7,633 nucleotides of DNA, taken from NCBI GenBank assembly GCA_900557355.1, contig USSR01000324.1:1-7633 (forward strand). Reading direction: 5' to 3'. This stretch comes from an uncultured Bacteroides sp. Its GTDB lineage: Bacteria; Bacteroidota; Bacteroidia; Bacteroidales; Bacteroidaceae. Positions 1-6,700 of this stretch are shown here, one piece after another. Under the pieces are notes generated by a model. The model ran no database searches. It was given only the letters and a program-made list of their open reading frames with translations, and had not been told where the DNA came from. The translations under genes were made by a program, and so were the position numbers. Position 1 is the stretch's first letter, and each line of letters begins with the position of its first letter.

Positions 1-25
1 TTAATGGGACACTAGTGTATTCATT

Positions 26-481
26 ATGAAGAAGCTTGGTTTACTTTTAATTGCATGCTTTGCTTTCGCCGCTTTTGCTTCGGCGCAGAATAACATTGTG
101 AAGAGTCTGGAACGCAATGTGCCGGGACAGGGTAAGGTAACCATCCATCAGGATGCCCGCATCGAGGCCTTGATAGGTCAGGAATATATCCCCAATGGAA
201 CGGAAAACAGAGTGCTTAAAAGTCAGGGTTATCGCGTACAGGTGTATGCCGGAAACAATACCAGTAGAGCCAAGAATGAAGCTCACTCAGTGGGCTCACG
301 AATCAAAGAATATTTCCCGGAGCTTTCTGTTTATACCTCTTTCCACTCTCCCCGCTGGCTGTGCCGTGTAGGAGACTTCCGCAGTATTGAAGAAGCGGAT
401 GCCATGATGCGCCAGTTGCGTGCTACAGGCGTATTCAAAGAAGTTTCTATTGTGAAAGAGCAGATAAACATACCGCTTTAA
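26..481 (+). CDS. Small secreted SPOR-domain protein
   Basis: This 151-residue protein starts with a typical signal peptide: MKK, a hydrophobic stretch over residues 4-18, and a likely cleavage site after ASA at residue 20, so it is probably exported to the periplasm. Residues 66-146 look like a SPOR domain. It opens with the beta strand GYRVQVYAG (68-76), has a central helix (about 81-95), then WLCRVGDF (111-118), a second helix (121-134) and a last strand ending near VSIVKEQ. SPOR domains in general bind peptidoglycan stripped of stem peptides at division sites. Here the domain is nearly the whole mature protein and there is no membrane anchor or enzyme domain, so it may be a soluble wall-binding factor. 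Only 60 bases separate it from folE and no clear promoter lies between, so the two are probably co-transcribed. The 25 bases upstream are too few to identify the previous gene. The domain call is fairly sure; the cellular role is not known from sequence. Confidence 0.85.
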   Translation: MKKLGLLLIACFAFAAFASAQNNIVKSLERNVPGQGKVTIHQDARIEALIGQEYIPNGTENRVLKSQGYRVQVYAGNNTSRAKNEAHSVGSRIKEYFPELSVYTSFHSPRWLCRVGDFRSIEEADAMMRQLRATGVFKEVSIVKEQINIPL

Positions 482-493
482 GTTTATAAGTTG

Positions 494-538
494 TTCAGTT
501 TTTGAGTTATACTGAAACTCGGAAACTTAAAACTCAAA
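494..538. repeat. Interlocked short inverted repeats between the SPOR gene and folE
   Basis: Two inverted repeats overlap in this 60-base gap. TTTGAGTT (501-508) is exactly complementary to AACTCAAA (531-538), and TTCAGT (494-499) is complementary to ACTGAA (511-516). They cannot both form in one RNA. There is no T-tract after either, so a terminator is unlikely. A role in mRNA processing or translation of folE is possible but not shown. Confidence 0.35.
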
Positions 539-541
539 TAT

Positions 542-1135
542 ATGTTAGGAAAAGAAGAAATCGTATCTCCTGCACTGGATGAACTGAAAGAACACTATCA
601 GCGTATTATAACTTTATTGGGCGAAGATGCCGAACGCGAAGGACTACTGAAAACCCCCGAACGTGTAGCGAAAGCTATGCTGAGTTTGACAAAAGGCTAT
701 TTCATGGACCCGCATGAAGTGCTCCGCTCTGCCAAGTTCAAGGAAGAATACAGTCAGATGGTGATTGTGAAAGACATTGATTTCTTCTCACTTTGCGAAC
801 ACCACATGCTTCCGTTCTACGGAAAAGCACACGTGGCCTATATCCCCAACGGTTACATTACGGGGCTGAGCAAGATTGCCCGTGTAGTGGATATCTTCTC
901 CCACCGTCTTCAGGTGCAGGAACGCATGACGCTCCAGATTAAAGAATGCATCCAGGAAACACTGAATCCCTTGGGCGTAATGGTGGTTGTGGAAGCCAAG
1001 CACATGTGTATGCAGATGCGTGGGGTTGAAAAACAGAATTCCATAACGACCACTTCCGATTTTACAGGTGCTTTCAATCAGGCAAAGACTCGTGAAGAGT
1101 TTATGAACCTCATTCGTCAGAATTCATTCACATAA
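542..1135 (+). CDS. folE: GTP cyclohydrolase I (type IA)
   Basis: FolE converts GTP to 7,8-dihydroneopterin triphosphate plus formate, the first step of folate (and, in some bacteria, queuosine) synthesis. It acts in the cytoplasm as a toroidal homodecamer. The 197-residue protein has the family hallmarks: TPERVAKAM (38-46), the zinc-binding and catalytic segment [20 protein letters not shown] (83-102), [20 protein letters not shown] (108-127) and the HMCMQMRGV block (154-162). C85, H88 and C156 correspond to the zinc ligands C110, H113 and C181 of the E. coli enzyme, and H87 and H154 to its H112 and H179; the spacing is identical. Zinc ligand retention marks it as type IA rather than the IB family. 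Length is slightly shorter than the 222 residues of E. coli because the N-terminus is shorter. It is preceded by an A-rich leader with no Shine-Dalgarno site, as is usual in Bacteroidota, and is probably in an operon with the SPOR gene. Confidence 0.97.
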   Translation: MLGKEEIVSPALDELKEHYQRIITLLGEDAEREGLLKTPERVAKAMLSLTKGYFMDPHEVLRSAKFKEEYSQMVIVKDIDFFSLCEHHMLPFYGKAHVAYIPNGYITGLSKIARVVDIFSHRLQVQERMTLQIKECIQETLNPLGVMVVVEAKHMCMQMRGVEKQNSITTTSDFTGAFNQAKTREEFMNLIRQNSFT

Positions 1136-1154
1136 CAATCCCATACCTTATTTC

Positions 1155-1309
1155 ATGAAAGGAAACTGCAGTTCCCATGAAAGGGGACTGTCGTTCCCAT
1201 TAAAGGAAACGCGCGTTCCCTTTAGGGGGAAACTATCGTTTCTGTATGAGGAAACTGTCGTTCCCATTAGGGGGAACTGTTGTTTCTGCATAAGGAAACT
1301 ATCGTTCTC
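1155..1309. repeat. Seven tandem copies of a 22-base hairpin unit
   Basis: Seven units follow each other at 1155, 1177, 1199, 1221, 1243 (23 bases), 1266 and 1288, with a decayed eighth start at 1310. The consensus is about ATTAAA, GGAAAC, TGTC, GTTCCC. Each unit is an imperfect inverted repeat: GGAAAC or GGGAAC on the left, GTTCCC or GTTTCT on the right, and a 4-base loop (TGCA, TGTC, GCGC, TATC, TGTC, TGTT, TATC). Copies differ mainly in the loop and in A/G at the left arm. The block fills the gap between the convergent 3' ends of folE and dnaG. No T-tract follows, so if it ends transcription it is not by the ordinary intrinsic mechanism. It is not a CRISPR array, because there are no unique spacers. 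Confidence 0.85.
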
Positions 1310-1326
1310 ATTAGGAGTAAGGTGAT

Positions 1327-3411
1327 TTAACCGAGTACAACTCTGTCTCCCAATCGTTTGGCCATAATACTTTTGATCTTACGTAGTTCTGAGTAGCGTT
1401 TCATGATAGAGGTACATTGTTCTTCATCATTGGCTACGGCAGGGTCTTGTAGGGCATACATCATGTGTTTCATTTCTTCACTAATGATGGCGAACTTGAA
1501 ATTAATCATGAGTGTAGGTACCAATTCAAATAGGCGTTCCTCGTCGGTCACTAACCTTTGGGCTTTGGAATGATATTTGCTCAGTTGGTAACGGTCTGCA
1601 ATCAACTCTGTACTTAGTTTGCTGATGATAGGGTTGGGATGCGCCAGGAAATACCGTTCTGCAGTGAAGCCTTCATTGTGTATATGCTCTGCCGCTTCCG
1701 TCAACATCTGCCTGTGCAGCGGGTTGTGGAAAGCCAGTTCGTCCTCCTTCAAGTCATTGACTACGTATTCCGTTACTGTGATGGGAATTTCTTTCCCTTC
1801 CTCATCGGGAACGTTGCACAATACTTTCTCTCCGTAGCGTACTACCATTTGCAAGATAAGGCGCTCGTATTTGTAGAATTCCTGTCCTTCTTTCCCTTCC
1901 TGCGGGATATAAGATACGTATTCGGCAGCTTCTGGTGGGAGCGGTGCACCACCGTCAGGTATTTCTCCATCCATGGGATAAGGAGGCATGTCTTCAGGGT
2001 AGGGTGGTTGCATACCGTCGGGAAGCGGTGCTTGTGCAGCGTCGCGGGCTGCATTATTCTTTCTTGTTTCCCGGTTTCTTTGTTCCGCCTGCTTCTCAGC
2101 CTGCGTTTCGCGTCGTTTGGCAACTTCCGAAACCAGCAGCTTGTCTTCTACACGAAGCAGCTGGCTACATTCTTTAATATATACATCGCGGACGATTGCC
2201 TCAGGAATAATAGATATACTTTGTACAAGATTACCGATTAATTCAGCACGCTTGATGGGATCTTTTCCTGCATCTTCCAGTAGAAGATTGGTTTTGAAGC
2301 GTATAAAGTCTGTTTCATTATCTTGTATGAATTTCTGGAATTCTGTAGCATTGTGCTTGCGGGCGAAGGAGTCCGGATCTTCCCCGTCGGGAAGTAGGCA
2401 AACCTTGATATTCATTCCTTCTTCCAGAAGCATGTCGATACCGCGGAGAGAAGCCTTGATACCTGCCACGTCACCGTCATAGAGTACCGTAATGTTATTG
2501 GTGAAGCGGTGAATGAGCTTAATTTGTCCCGGAGTCAGTGCCGTTCCCGAAGAGGCTACCACATTCTCGACACCTGACTGATGCATGGAAATAACGTCCG
2601 TGTACCCTTCCACCAGGAAGCAGCGGTCTTGTTTTACAATCGCCTGTTTGGCAAAATAAATGCCATACAACTCATTACTCTTATGATAGATTTCCGATTC
2701 GGGAGAATTGACATATTTTACCTTGACTCCCTTCGTCGCACTGCTAAGCACGCGCCCGCCGAAAGCGACCACCTTACCGGAAAGTGTGTGTACCGGAAAA
2801 ATAACGCGTCCCCAAAAGCGGTCACGTAAGCGGTGATCGTCCGTTTCGTAGCAAAGCCCTGTCTTGACAAGATATTCTTTCTTGAATCCCTTCTTGATGG
2901 CTTCTTGAGCCATGGCATCGTGACTTTCTGTGCAATAGCCTAACTGGAACTTTTCGATGATATCATCCCGGAAACCACGATTGCGGAAGTATGCCATACC
3001 AATGCTACGTCCGTCCACATGGTTTTTAAGTATATTTTGGAAGTAATCACGTGCAAAGTTATTCACGATGAACAGACTTTCACGTTCGCTCTGCATCAGC
3101 TTCTCTTCGCTGGACAGTTCGCGCTCCTTGATTTCGATACCGTATTTCTTTGCCAGATATTTCAGAGCTTCGGGGTAACTCATCTGCTCGTGCTCCATAA
3201 TGAAGTGCACCGCATTACCACCTTTACCGCAGGAAAAGCATTTGCACAACCCTTTGGAAGGCGACACATAGAAAGATGGTGTCTTGTCATCATGGAACGG
3301 ACACAAGCCTACATAATTCACACCTCGCTTGCGCAATGTAACGAAGTCCGATACAATGTCTACAATCTGTGCGGCATCCAGAATTCTGTCTATGGTAGGT
3401 TGGTCTATCAT
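1327..3411 (-). CDS. dnaG: DNA primase
   Basis: DnaG synthesises the RNA primers for chromosome replication and works with the replicative helicase DnaB. The 694-residue protein has the standard order. The N-terminal CHC2-type zinc finger has C37, H40, C58 and C61 (CPFHDDKTPSF, then CFSCGKGG). The RNA polymerase core spans about residues 120-420 and contains YFRNRGF, the GRVIFPV and VAFGGR blocks, and the TOPRIM motifs VEGYTDVIS (E268, D272) and YDGD (D312, D314), followed by PDGEDPDS (341-348). A charged and then proline-rich linker (about 432-495) leads to the C-terminal helicase-binding region. It is longer than E. coli DnaG (581 residues), mainly through the linker and C-terminal part. 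The start at 3411 gives MIDQPTIDRI directly before the conserved AAQIVDIVSDF helix. A likely -10-type box (TATCTTTG) lies 24 bases upstream, just beyond the terminator of a small RNA. Base composition is less AT-rich than cas9, as expected of a core gene. Confidence 0.98.
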   Translation of the reverse strand: MIDQPTIDRILDAAQIVDIVSDFVTLRKRGVNYVGLCPFHDDKTPSFYVSPSKGLCKCFSCGKGGNAVHFIMEHEQMSYPEALKYLAKKYGIEIKERELSSEEKLMQSERESLFIVNNFARDYFQNILKNHVDGRSIGMAYFRNRGFRDDIIEKFQLGYCTESHDAMAQEAIKKGFKKEYLVKTGLCYETDDHRLRDRFWGRVIFPVHTLSGKVVAFGGRVLSSATKGVKVKYVNSPESEIYHKSNELYGIYFAKQAIVKQDRCFLVEGYTDVISMHQSGVENVVASSGTALTPGQIKLIHRFTNNITVLYDGDVAGIKASLRGIDMLLEEGMNIKVCLLPDGEDPDSFARKHNATEFQKFIQDNETDFIRFKTNLLLEDAGKDPIKRAELIGNLVQSISIIPEAIVRDVYIKECSQLLRVEDKLLVSEVAKRRETQAEKQAEQRNRETRKNNAARDAAQAPLPDGMQPPYPEDMPPYPMDGEIPDGGAPLPPEAAEYVSYIPQEGKEGQEFYKYERLILQMVVRYGEKVLCNVPDEEGKEIPITVTEYVVNDLKEDELAFHNPLHRQMLTEAAEHIHNEGFTAERYFLAHPNPIISKLSTELIADRYQLSKYHSKAQRLVTDEERLFELVPTLMINFKFAIISEEMKHMMYALQDPAVANDEEQCTSIMKRYSELRKIKSIMAKRLGDRVVLG

Positions 3412-3434
3412 TTGGATAATTGTTTTTGCGAATG

Positions 3435-3442
3435 CAAAGATA
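3435..3442 (-). promoter_or_regulatory. Probable dnaG promoter -7 box overlapping an upstream terminator tail
   Basis: Read on the minus strand this is TATCTTTG, an exact match to the Bacteroidota -7 consensus TAnnTTTG. It lies about 24 bases upstream of the dnaG start, so the leader would be short. No good TTTG is seen at the -33 distance; that spot falls inside the terminator stem of the upstream small RNA. The first T of the box is the end of that terminator's T-tract. A small palindrome, TTTGC GAAT GCAAA (3425-3438), overlaps it. Confidence 0.55.
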
Positions 3443-3470
3443 AAAAAAATCCCCCGTTGAGGACGAGGGA
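3442..3470 (-). terminator. Rho-independent terminator of tracr-like RNA B
   Basis: The minus-strand RNA forms a stem CCCUCGU (3469-3463), loop CCUCA, ACGGGGG (3457-3451), with an extra U-A pair at the base, then U-rich sequence from 3449 to 3442 (eight U). One pair is U-G in this RNA; on the plus strand the same position would be a C-A mismatch and no T-tract follows. This makes the direction clear. It lies only about 30 bases before the dnaG start codon. Confidence 0.85.
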
Positions 3471-3525
3471 ACCTAATGTTTTCACAACGGAATAATCCTT
3501 ATTGTGATTTGCTTCATTTTAGTGT
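3442..3525 (-). ncRNA. tracrRNA-like RNA, element B (dnaG-proximal)
   Basis: Read 5' to 3' on the minus strand, the element begins with ACACUAAAAUGAAGCAAAU, continues with CACAAU, then AAGGAUUAUUCCGUUGUG, a short AU-rich stretch, and the strong terminator hairpin. This is the plan of a tracrRNA: anti-repeat, nexus, terminator. The nexus region resembles the S. pyogenes one (AAUAAGG..., ...UCCGUU). The anti-repeat is complementary, with one bulged base, to the first 24 or so bases of the Bacteroides type II-C repeat as I remember it (GTTGTGATTTGCTTTC and on). Unusually for a tracrRNA, the duplex would have no central internal loop. The sequence UCACAAU can also pair inside the RNA with GUUGUGA (7 pairs, 12-base loop), which copies the start of the repeat. 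The only promoter candidate is a near-consensus box at 3528-3535. It could be the working tracrRNA, a second one, or a relic; expression is not proven. Confidence 0.65.
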
Positions 3526-3547
3526 AACAAGGTTATATCTAAACAGG
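3501..3547 (+). repeat. Degenerate CRISPR-repeat-like sequence overlapping element B
   Basis: On the plus strand, ATTGTGATTTGCTT and CATTTTAGT match the 5' half of a 47-base Bacteroides type II-C repeat recalled from memory, with one base missing and one change. The right end, AAACAG (3541-3546), matches that repeat's 3' end at nearly the right distance, while the middle (3525-3540) does not match. So the stretch resembles a whole decayed repeat and not only an anti-repeat. No second equal copy or spacer series follows, so it is not an array. Confidence 0.5.
3528..3535 (-). promoter_or_regulatory. Weak promoter candidate for tracr-like RNA B
   Basis: The minus strand reads TAACCTTG, one base off the Bacteroidota TAnnTTTG box. 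A start 5-8 bases downstream would place the 5' end at about 3520-3524, right at the anti-repeat. No TTTG is found at the -33 distance, so the promoter is weak or the RNA is made by read-through from element A. Confidence 0.3.
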
Positions 3548-3563
3548 ATTTATACGGAATTGA

Positions 3564-3586
3564 ATAAAGAAAAGTTTTTTCTTTAT
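3564..3586. repeat. Perfect 10-base AT-rich inverted repeat
   Basis: ATAAAGAAAA (3564-3573) and TTTTCTTTAT (3577-3586) are exact inverted copies around a GTT centre. The site lies between element B and the candidate cas9 promoter (3616-3645), downstream of the element A terminator on the minus strand. It could be an operator for a repressor or a weak hairpin. There is no T-tract after it on plus, but the arms are only A and T apart from one G-C pair, so chance is possible. Confidence 0.4.
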
Positions 3587-3615
3587 AGGGATAAGTATAA
3601 TAAAGTGAGAAAAAT

Positions 3616-3645
3616 TTTGCTGGGAACAGGAAAATTGTAACTTTG
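3616..3645 (+). promoter_or_regulatory. Probable cas9 promoter
   Basis: TTTG at 3616-3619, 18 bases, then TAACTTTG at 3638-3645 fit the Bacteroidota consensus (TTTG, about 19-21 bases, TAnnTTTG). Transcription would start near 3650 and give a leader of about 140 bases before the cas9 ATG. That leader would be complementary to all of tracr-like RNA A. A weaker alternative nearer the gene is TTG (3706-3708), 21 bases, TATCTTG (3730-3736). Confidence 0.55.
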
Positions 3646-3648
3646 AAG

Positions 3649-3680
3649 AAAAATAAAAGCTCTACGGAATACGCAGAGCT
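3649..3680 (-). terminator. Rho-independent terminator of tracr-like RNA A
   Basis: The minus-strand RNA folds AGCUCUGCG (3680-3672), loop UAUUC, CGUAGAGCU (3666-3658): nine pairs including one G-U. It is followed by UUUAUUUUU. On the plus strand the G-U becomes an A-C mismatch and no T-tract follows, so the terminator works for minus-strand transcription only. Confidence 0.8.
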
Positions 3681-3735
3681 AAGATGTCTTCGGCTTATAG
3701 CCTTATTGTGAAAAGTCTTTCACTTTAAGTATCTT
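3649..3735 (-). ncRNA. tracrRNA, element A (cas9-proximal)
   Basis: Read on the minus strand from about 3735, the RNA has four parts. The anti-repeat is AAGAUACUUAAAGUGAAAG then ACUUUUCACAAU (3735-3705). A nexus-like hairpin GGCU, AUA, AGCC follows (3702-3692), then a linker GAAGACAUCUU and the nine-pair terminator hairpin with a U-tract. Length is about 87 bases, usual for a tracrRNA. Against the recalled Bacteroides repeat the anti-repeat gives a lower stem of 7 pairs (with UUGUGA), an internal loop (UUUG against UUUCA), an upper stem of 11 pairs (CUUUCA and on), a one-base bulge, and 7 more pairs with GUAUCUU. A stem, internal loop and second stem is the layout known for Cas9 guide duplexes. 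The promoter at 3741-3771 starts it at the right place. It lies 55 bases from cas9, on the opposite strand. I consider this the best candidate for the working tracrRNA. Confidence 0.82.
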
Positions 3736-3738
3736 GAC
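3705..3738 (+). repeat. Degenerate repeat / anti-repeat of element A
   Basis: Plus-strand blocks TTGTGA (3706-3711), CTTTCA (3717-3722), TTTA (3724-3727) and GTATCTT (3729-3735) follow the order of the recalled Bacteroides type II-C repeat, with small insertions between them. The same blocks, with different changes, occur in the repeat-like stretch beginning at 3501, so the two are related to each other independently of any remembered repeat. Confidence 0.65.
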
Positions 3739-3740
3739 TA

Positions 3741-3771
3741 CAAAGATAAAAAAGAATAAGATAATAACAAA
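3741..3771 (-). promoter_or_regulatory. Promoter of tracr-like RNA A
   Basis: On the minus strand, TTTG (3771-3768), 19 bases, TATCTTTG (3748-3741) is a full match to the Bacteroidota consensus. A start 6-8 bases downstream falls at about 3733-3735, exactly where the anti-repeat begins. The element sits in the A-rich leader just before the cas9 ATG, so it is also part of the cas9 untranslated region. Confidence 0.75.
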
Positions 3772-3789
3772 ATAAAAAGAGAAAAATAT

Positions 3790-6700
3790 ATGGCAAGAGT
3801 TTTAGGACTTGATTTAGGTACAGCTTCTATCGGCTATAGTCTACGTGACACAGACAAAGGAACAAACATTACGGAACAATTGATGAGGTTTGGTTCCATT
3901 ATCTTTCAAAAAGGAGTTGGGAACAGTAAAACTGGGGAATTTTCGTATGCTGCAGAACGGACAAAACACCGTGCTTCGAGACGGCTTTACCAAGCTCGGA
4001 GATATCGTATTTGGGAAACACTTGCAACTCTTATTGAATTTGGTTTTTGCCCATTGTCTATTGAAGATTTGGATAGATGGAGAGTCTATGATAAGGCAAG
4101 GAATTTGAAACGCCGATACCCGGTTGATGCTGCTAATTTTGAACAATGGGTGCGATTGGATTTTGATGGTGATGGGAAATCGGATTATTCAAGTCCTTAT
4201 CAGTTGCGGGAAGAGTTGGCAATCGTACAACTGGATTTCTCGCAAGAGATCAACCGTTTTAAACTGGGACGTGCTTTATATCATATAGCTCAACGGCGCG
4301 GTTTTAAAAGCAGTAAAGGGGAGACTTTAAAAGAACAGGAAGATGCTGTAAAAGATGGTATAGCAAATGAAATGAGTTTAGAATCTGTTTCATTAAAAAA
4401 GTCAGAAGAAAGGAAGTCTAAGGATTTGGCTAGTTATATGGAAGAGAATGCTCTGCATACTGTAGGTTGTGCCTTTGCCCAATTGGAGAGAGAAGGTGTT
4501 CGTGTGCGGGCAAGTAAATATCAGGCTGTGCGTTCTCAATATAAAGAAGAGATAAAATATATATTTGAGTTTCAAAATGGTTTGGACATAGATGGAGATT
4601 TCTTCAAACGTATATATAGCGACAGAAAAGATGGGTGCATTTTTTACAAGCGTCCCTTGCGCTCTCAAAAAGGATTGGTGGGAAAATGTACGTTAGAACC
4701 TGCAAAGTCTCGCTGTCCAATTAGTCATCCTGAATTTGAAAAGTTTCGTGCATTTGCATTCATTAATAATATTCAATATCGAAGGACTACTGAAGATGAA
4801 TGGCTGAATCTTACTGCTGAACAGAAACTAAAACTTTATAATGATAAGTTCCTTCAGGCAAAGCCTAGTTTTAAGTTCGAAGCTATTCGTAAGTGGATTG
4901 AAAAAGAGATTGGATTATTGCAAGATTACCATTTGTCTAAAGAGAAGAGAACCATTAATTATAGCGATAGAACGAATGTTACTGGTTGTCCTATTTCCGG
5001 AAGAATGAAGGCTCTTTTAGGTGAGAAATGGGAAGAATACAAGCAACAATCAGATAAAATACGAAAAAATAAAAATGGTAAAGAACATGTTGTTTCCTAT
5101 ATGATGGAAGATATATGGCATGTCTGTTTTTCGTATGATGATGAAGAAGCTGTATCAGAATTTGCCAAATCATTGAAATTCGACGATAAACAAGTAAAAC
5201 AGTTTCTAAATCTTTGGATAGCCATTCCTCAAGGGTATGCAATGTTAAGTCTAAAGGCTATTCGTAATATAAATAGGTTCTTAGTGCCGAAGAGAGATAA
5301 TCCTTTATATAAAGGTCATATTTATACAGAAGCTGCACTACTTGGTAAAATGCCTGAGATTTTAGGAGAAAAGCAATGGGCGGATAACGAAAAGAGTATA
5401 TTGGGAGCTATTAATGGATGGATAAACCAAAACCGAGAAGAAAAATGTATCTTGAATATTGTTAATAATCTGATTTCTGCCTATAAATCACTAGAATATG
5501 CAGAACAGTTTGCCTACAAAAATATAGAGTATCAATTAGATGACTCAGATAAGGAAGATATTGAGAAATATACGATTGAAGCATTTGGGCAAAAATCATG
5601 GGAAAAGGAAACACAAGAAATGAAAGATAAGGTTCTAAAAGATGTTGAAAGGATGTATCAGCAATTCTTTTTCACATCCAAGCGCGATTATTTTCGGCTA
5701 CCAAAACTGGGAGATACTATAAAATTGTATCTGTCTAGCAATTTTCCTGAGTTCTACTGCGCTAATAGTTTTGTTGAATCTCAAACTGGTTTACAGTGCC
5801 GTTGTGCTGCTTGTAAGAAGTTGAATAAATTATATCATCCGTCAATGGTTGAATTTTATAAACCGGCTAATGAACAAGAATTTGAATATGATGGTGTTAT
5901 GCTGTCGAAAAAATTATTGGCAAATCCGGTAATTGGTGCGTTTAAGAACCCAATGGCTATGCGGACTTTACATCAATTACGTAATCTCATCAATTATTTC
6001 ATCAAAGAGGGGCTTGTTGAAGAAGATACGCGAATTGTCGTTGAAACTGCACGCGATTTGAACGATGCCAACATGCGATGGGCAATTGAAGAATATCAGC
6101 GTGAAAGAGAAAAGGAGAATAAAGCGATTCTTGAAGCAATCAAAGAGTTAAAAGGTGAAGAGAAAAATAATGATGATATAGATAAAGCACGTTTGCTTAT
6201 TGAGCAGAATCCTGAATACTTGTTTAATAAAGACAGATATGAAGTAGAAAGTGGAGATGATACAAACAATAAGAAAAAGAAAGCAGTGGGAAAAGCAACT
6301 GATTTTTTATATAAGAAAGATGTGGCTAAATATCGTTTGTGGTTAGAGCAAGGGATGCAATGTATCTATACAGGTAAAACAATTAGTATTTCCGAGTTAT
6401 TTGATGAAAATAAGACAGATTTTGAGCATACTATACCCAGAAGTAAGTCTTTTGATAGCTCATTAGCGAATTTGACCGTATGCGATGCTTATTACAATCG
6501 TCATATAAAAAAGAATTGCATACCGACAGAATTGCCCAACTATGAAGAAATAGAACATCGTTTGCAACCTTGGAAAAAGAAAGTGGAACAACTGAAAAAT
6601 AATGTAGAGTTTTGGAGACAGAAATCAAAACAGGCTCAGACTAAAGATGTAAAAGATAAGGCCATTCGGCAGAAGCATTTGTGGCAGATGGAATTAGATT

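Noticed and set aside
1155..1309. The tandem block as a CRISPR array
   Set aside because: The units are contiguous, 22 bases, and have only 4-base variable loops and 6-base linkers, so there are no spacers.
1639..2241. 200-codon open frame on the plus strand
   Set aside because: It lies wholly opposite dnaG, has no recognisable protein features, and dnaG there codes for its conserved linker and C-terminal region.
3658..3723. The hairpins seen on the plus strand as a riboswitch or attenuator in the cas9 leader
   Set aside because: They are better explained as the mirror of the tracrRNA: the G-U pair and the U-tract only work on the minus strand, and no known riboswitch motif is recognised.
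3708..3723. GTGAAA / TTTCAC hairpin as a separate terminator for a plus-strand transcript
   Set aside because: Only three T follow before AAG, and the arms are part of the anti-repeat, which explains their sequence better.
3501..3738. The two repeat-like stretches as a two-repeat CRISPR array
   Set aside because: They are about 200 bases apart, differ from each other, and each continues into a nexus and terminator on the minus strand. Spacers in type II arrays are about 30 bases and repeats are nearly identical.
3841..4146. 101-codon minus-strand frame and other short frames between 3890 and 6628
   Set aside because: All lie inside cas9 in other frames or on the other strand and show no family features; the cas9 frame is unbroken through them.
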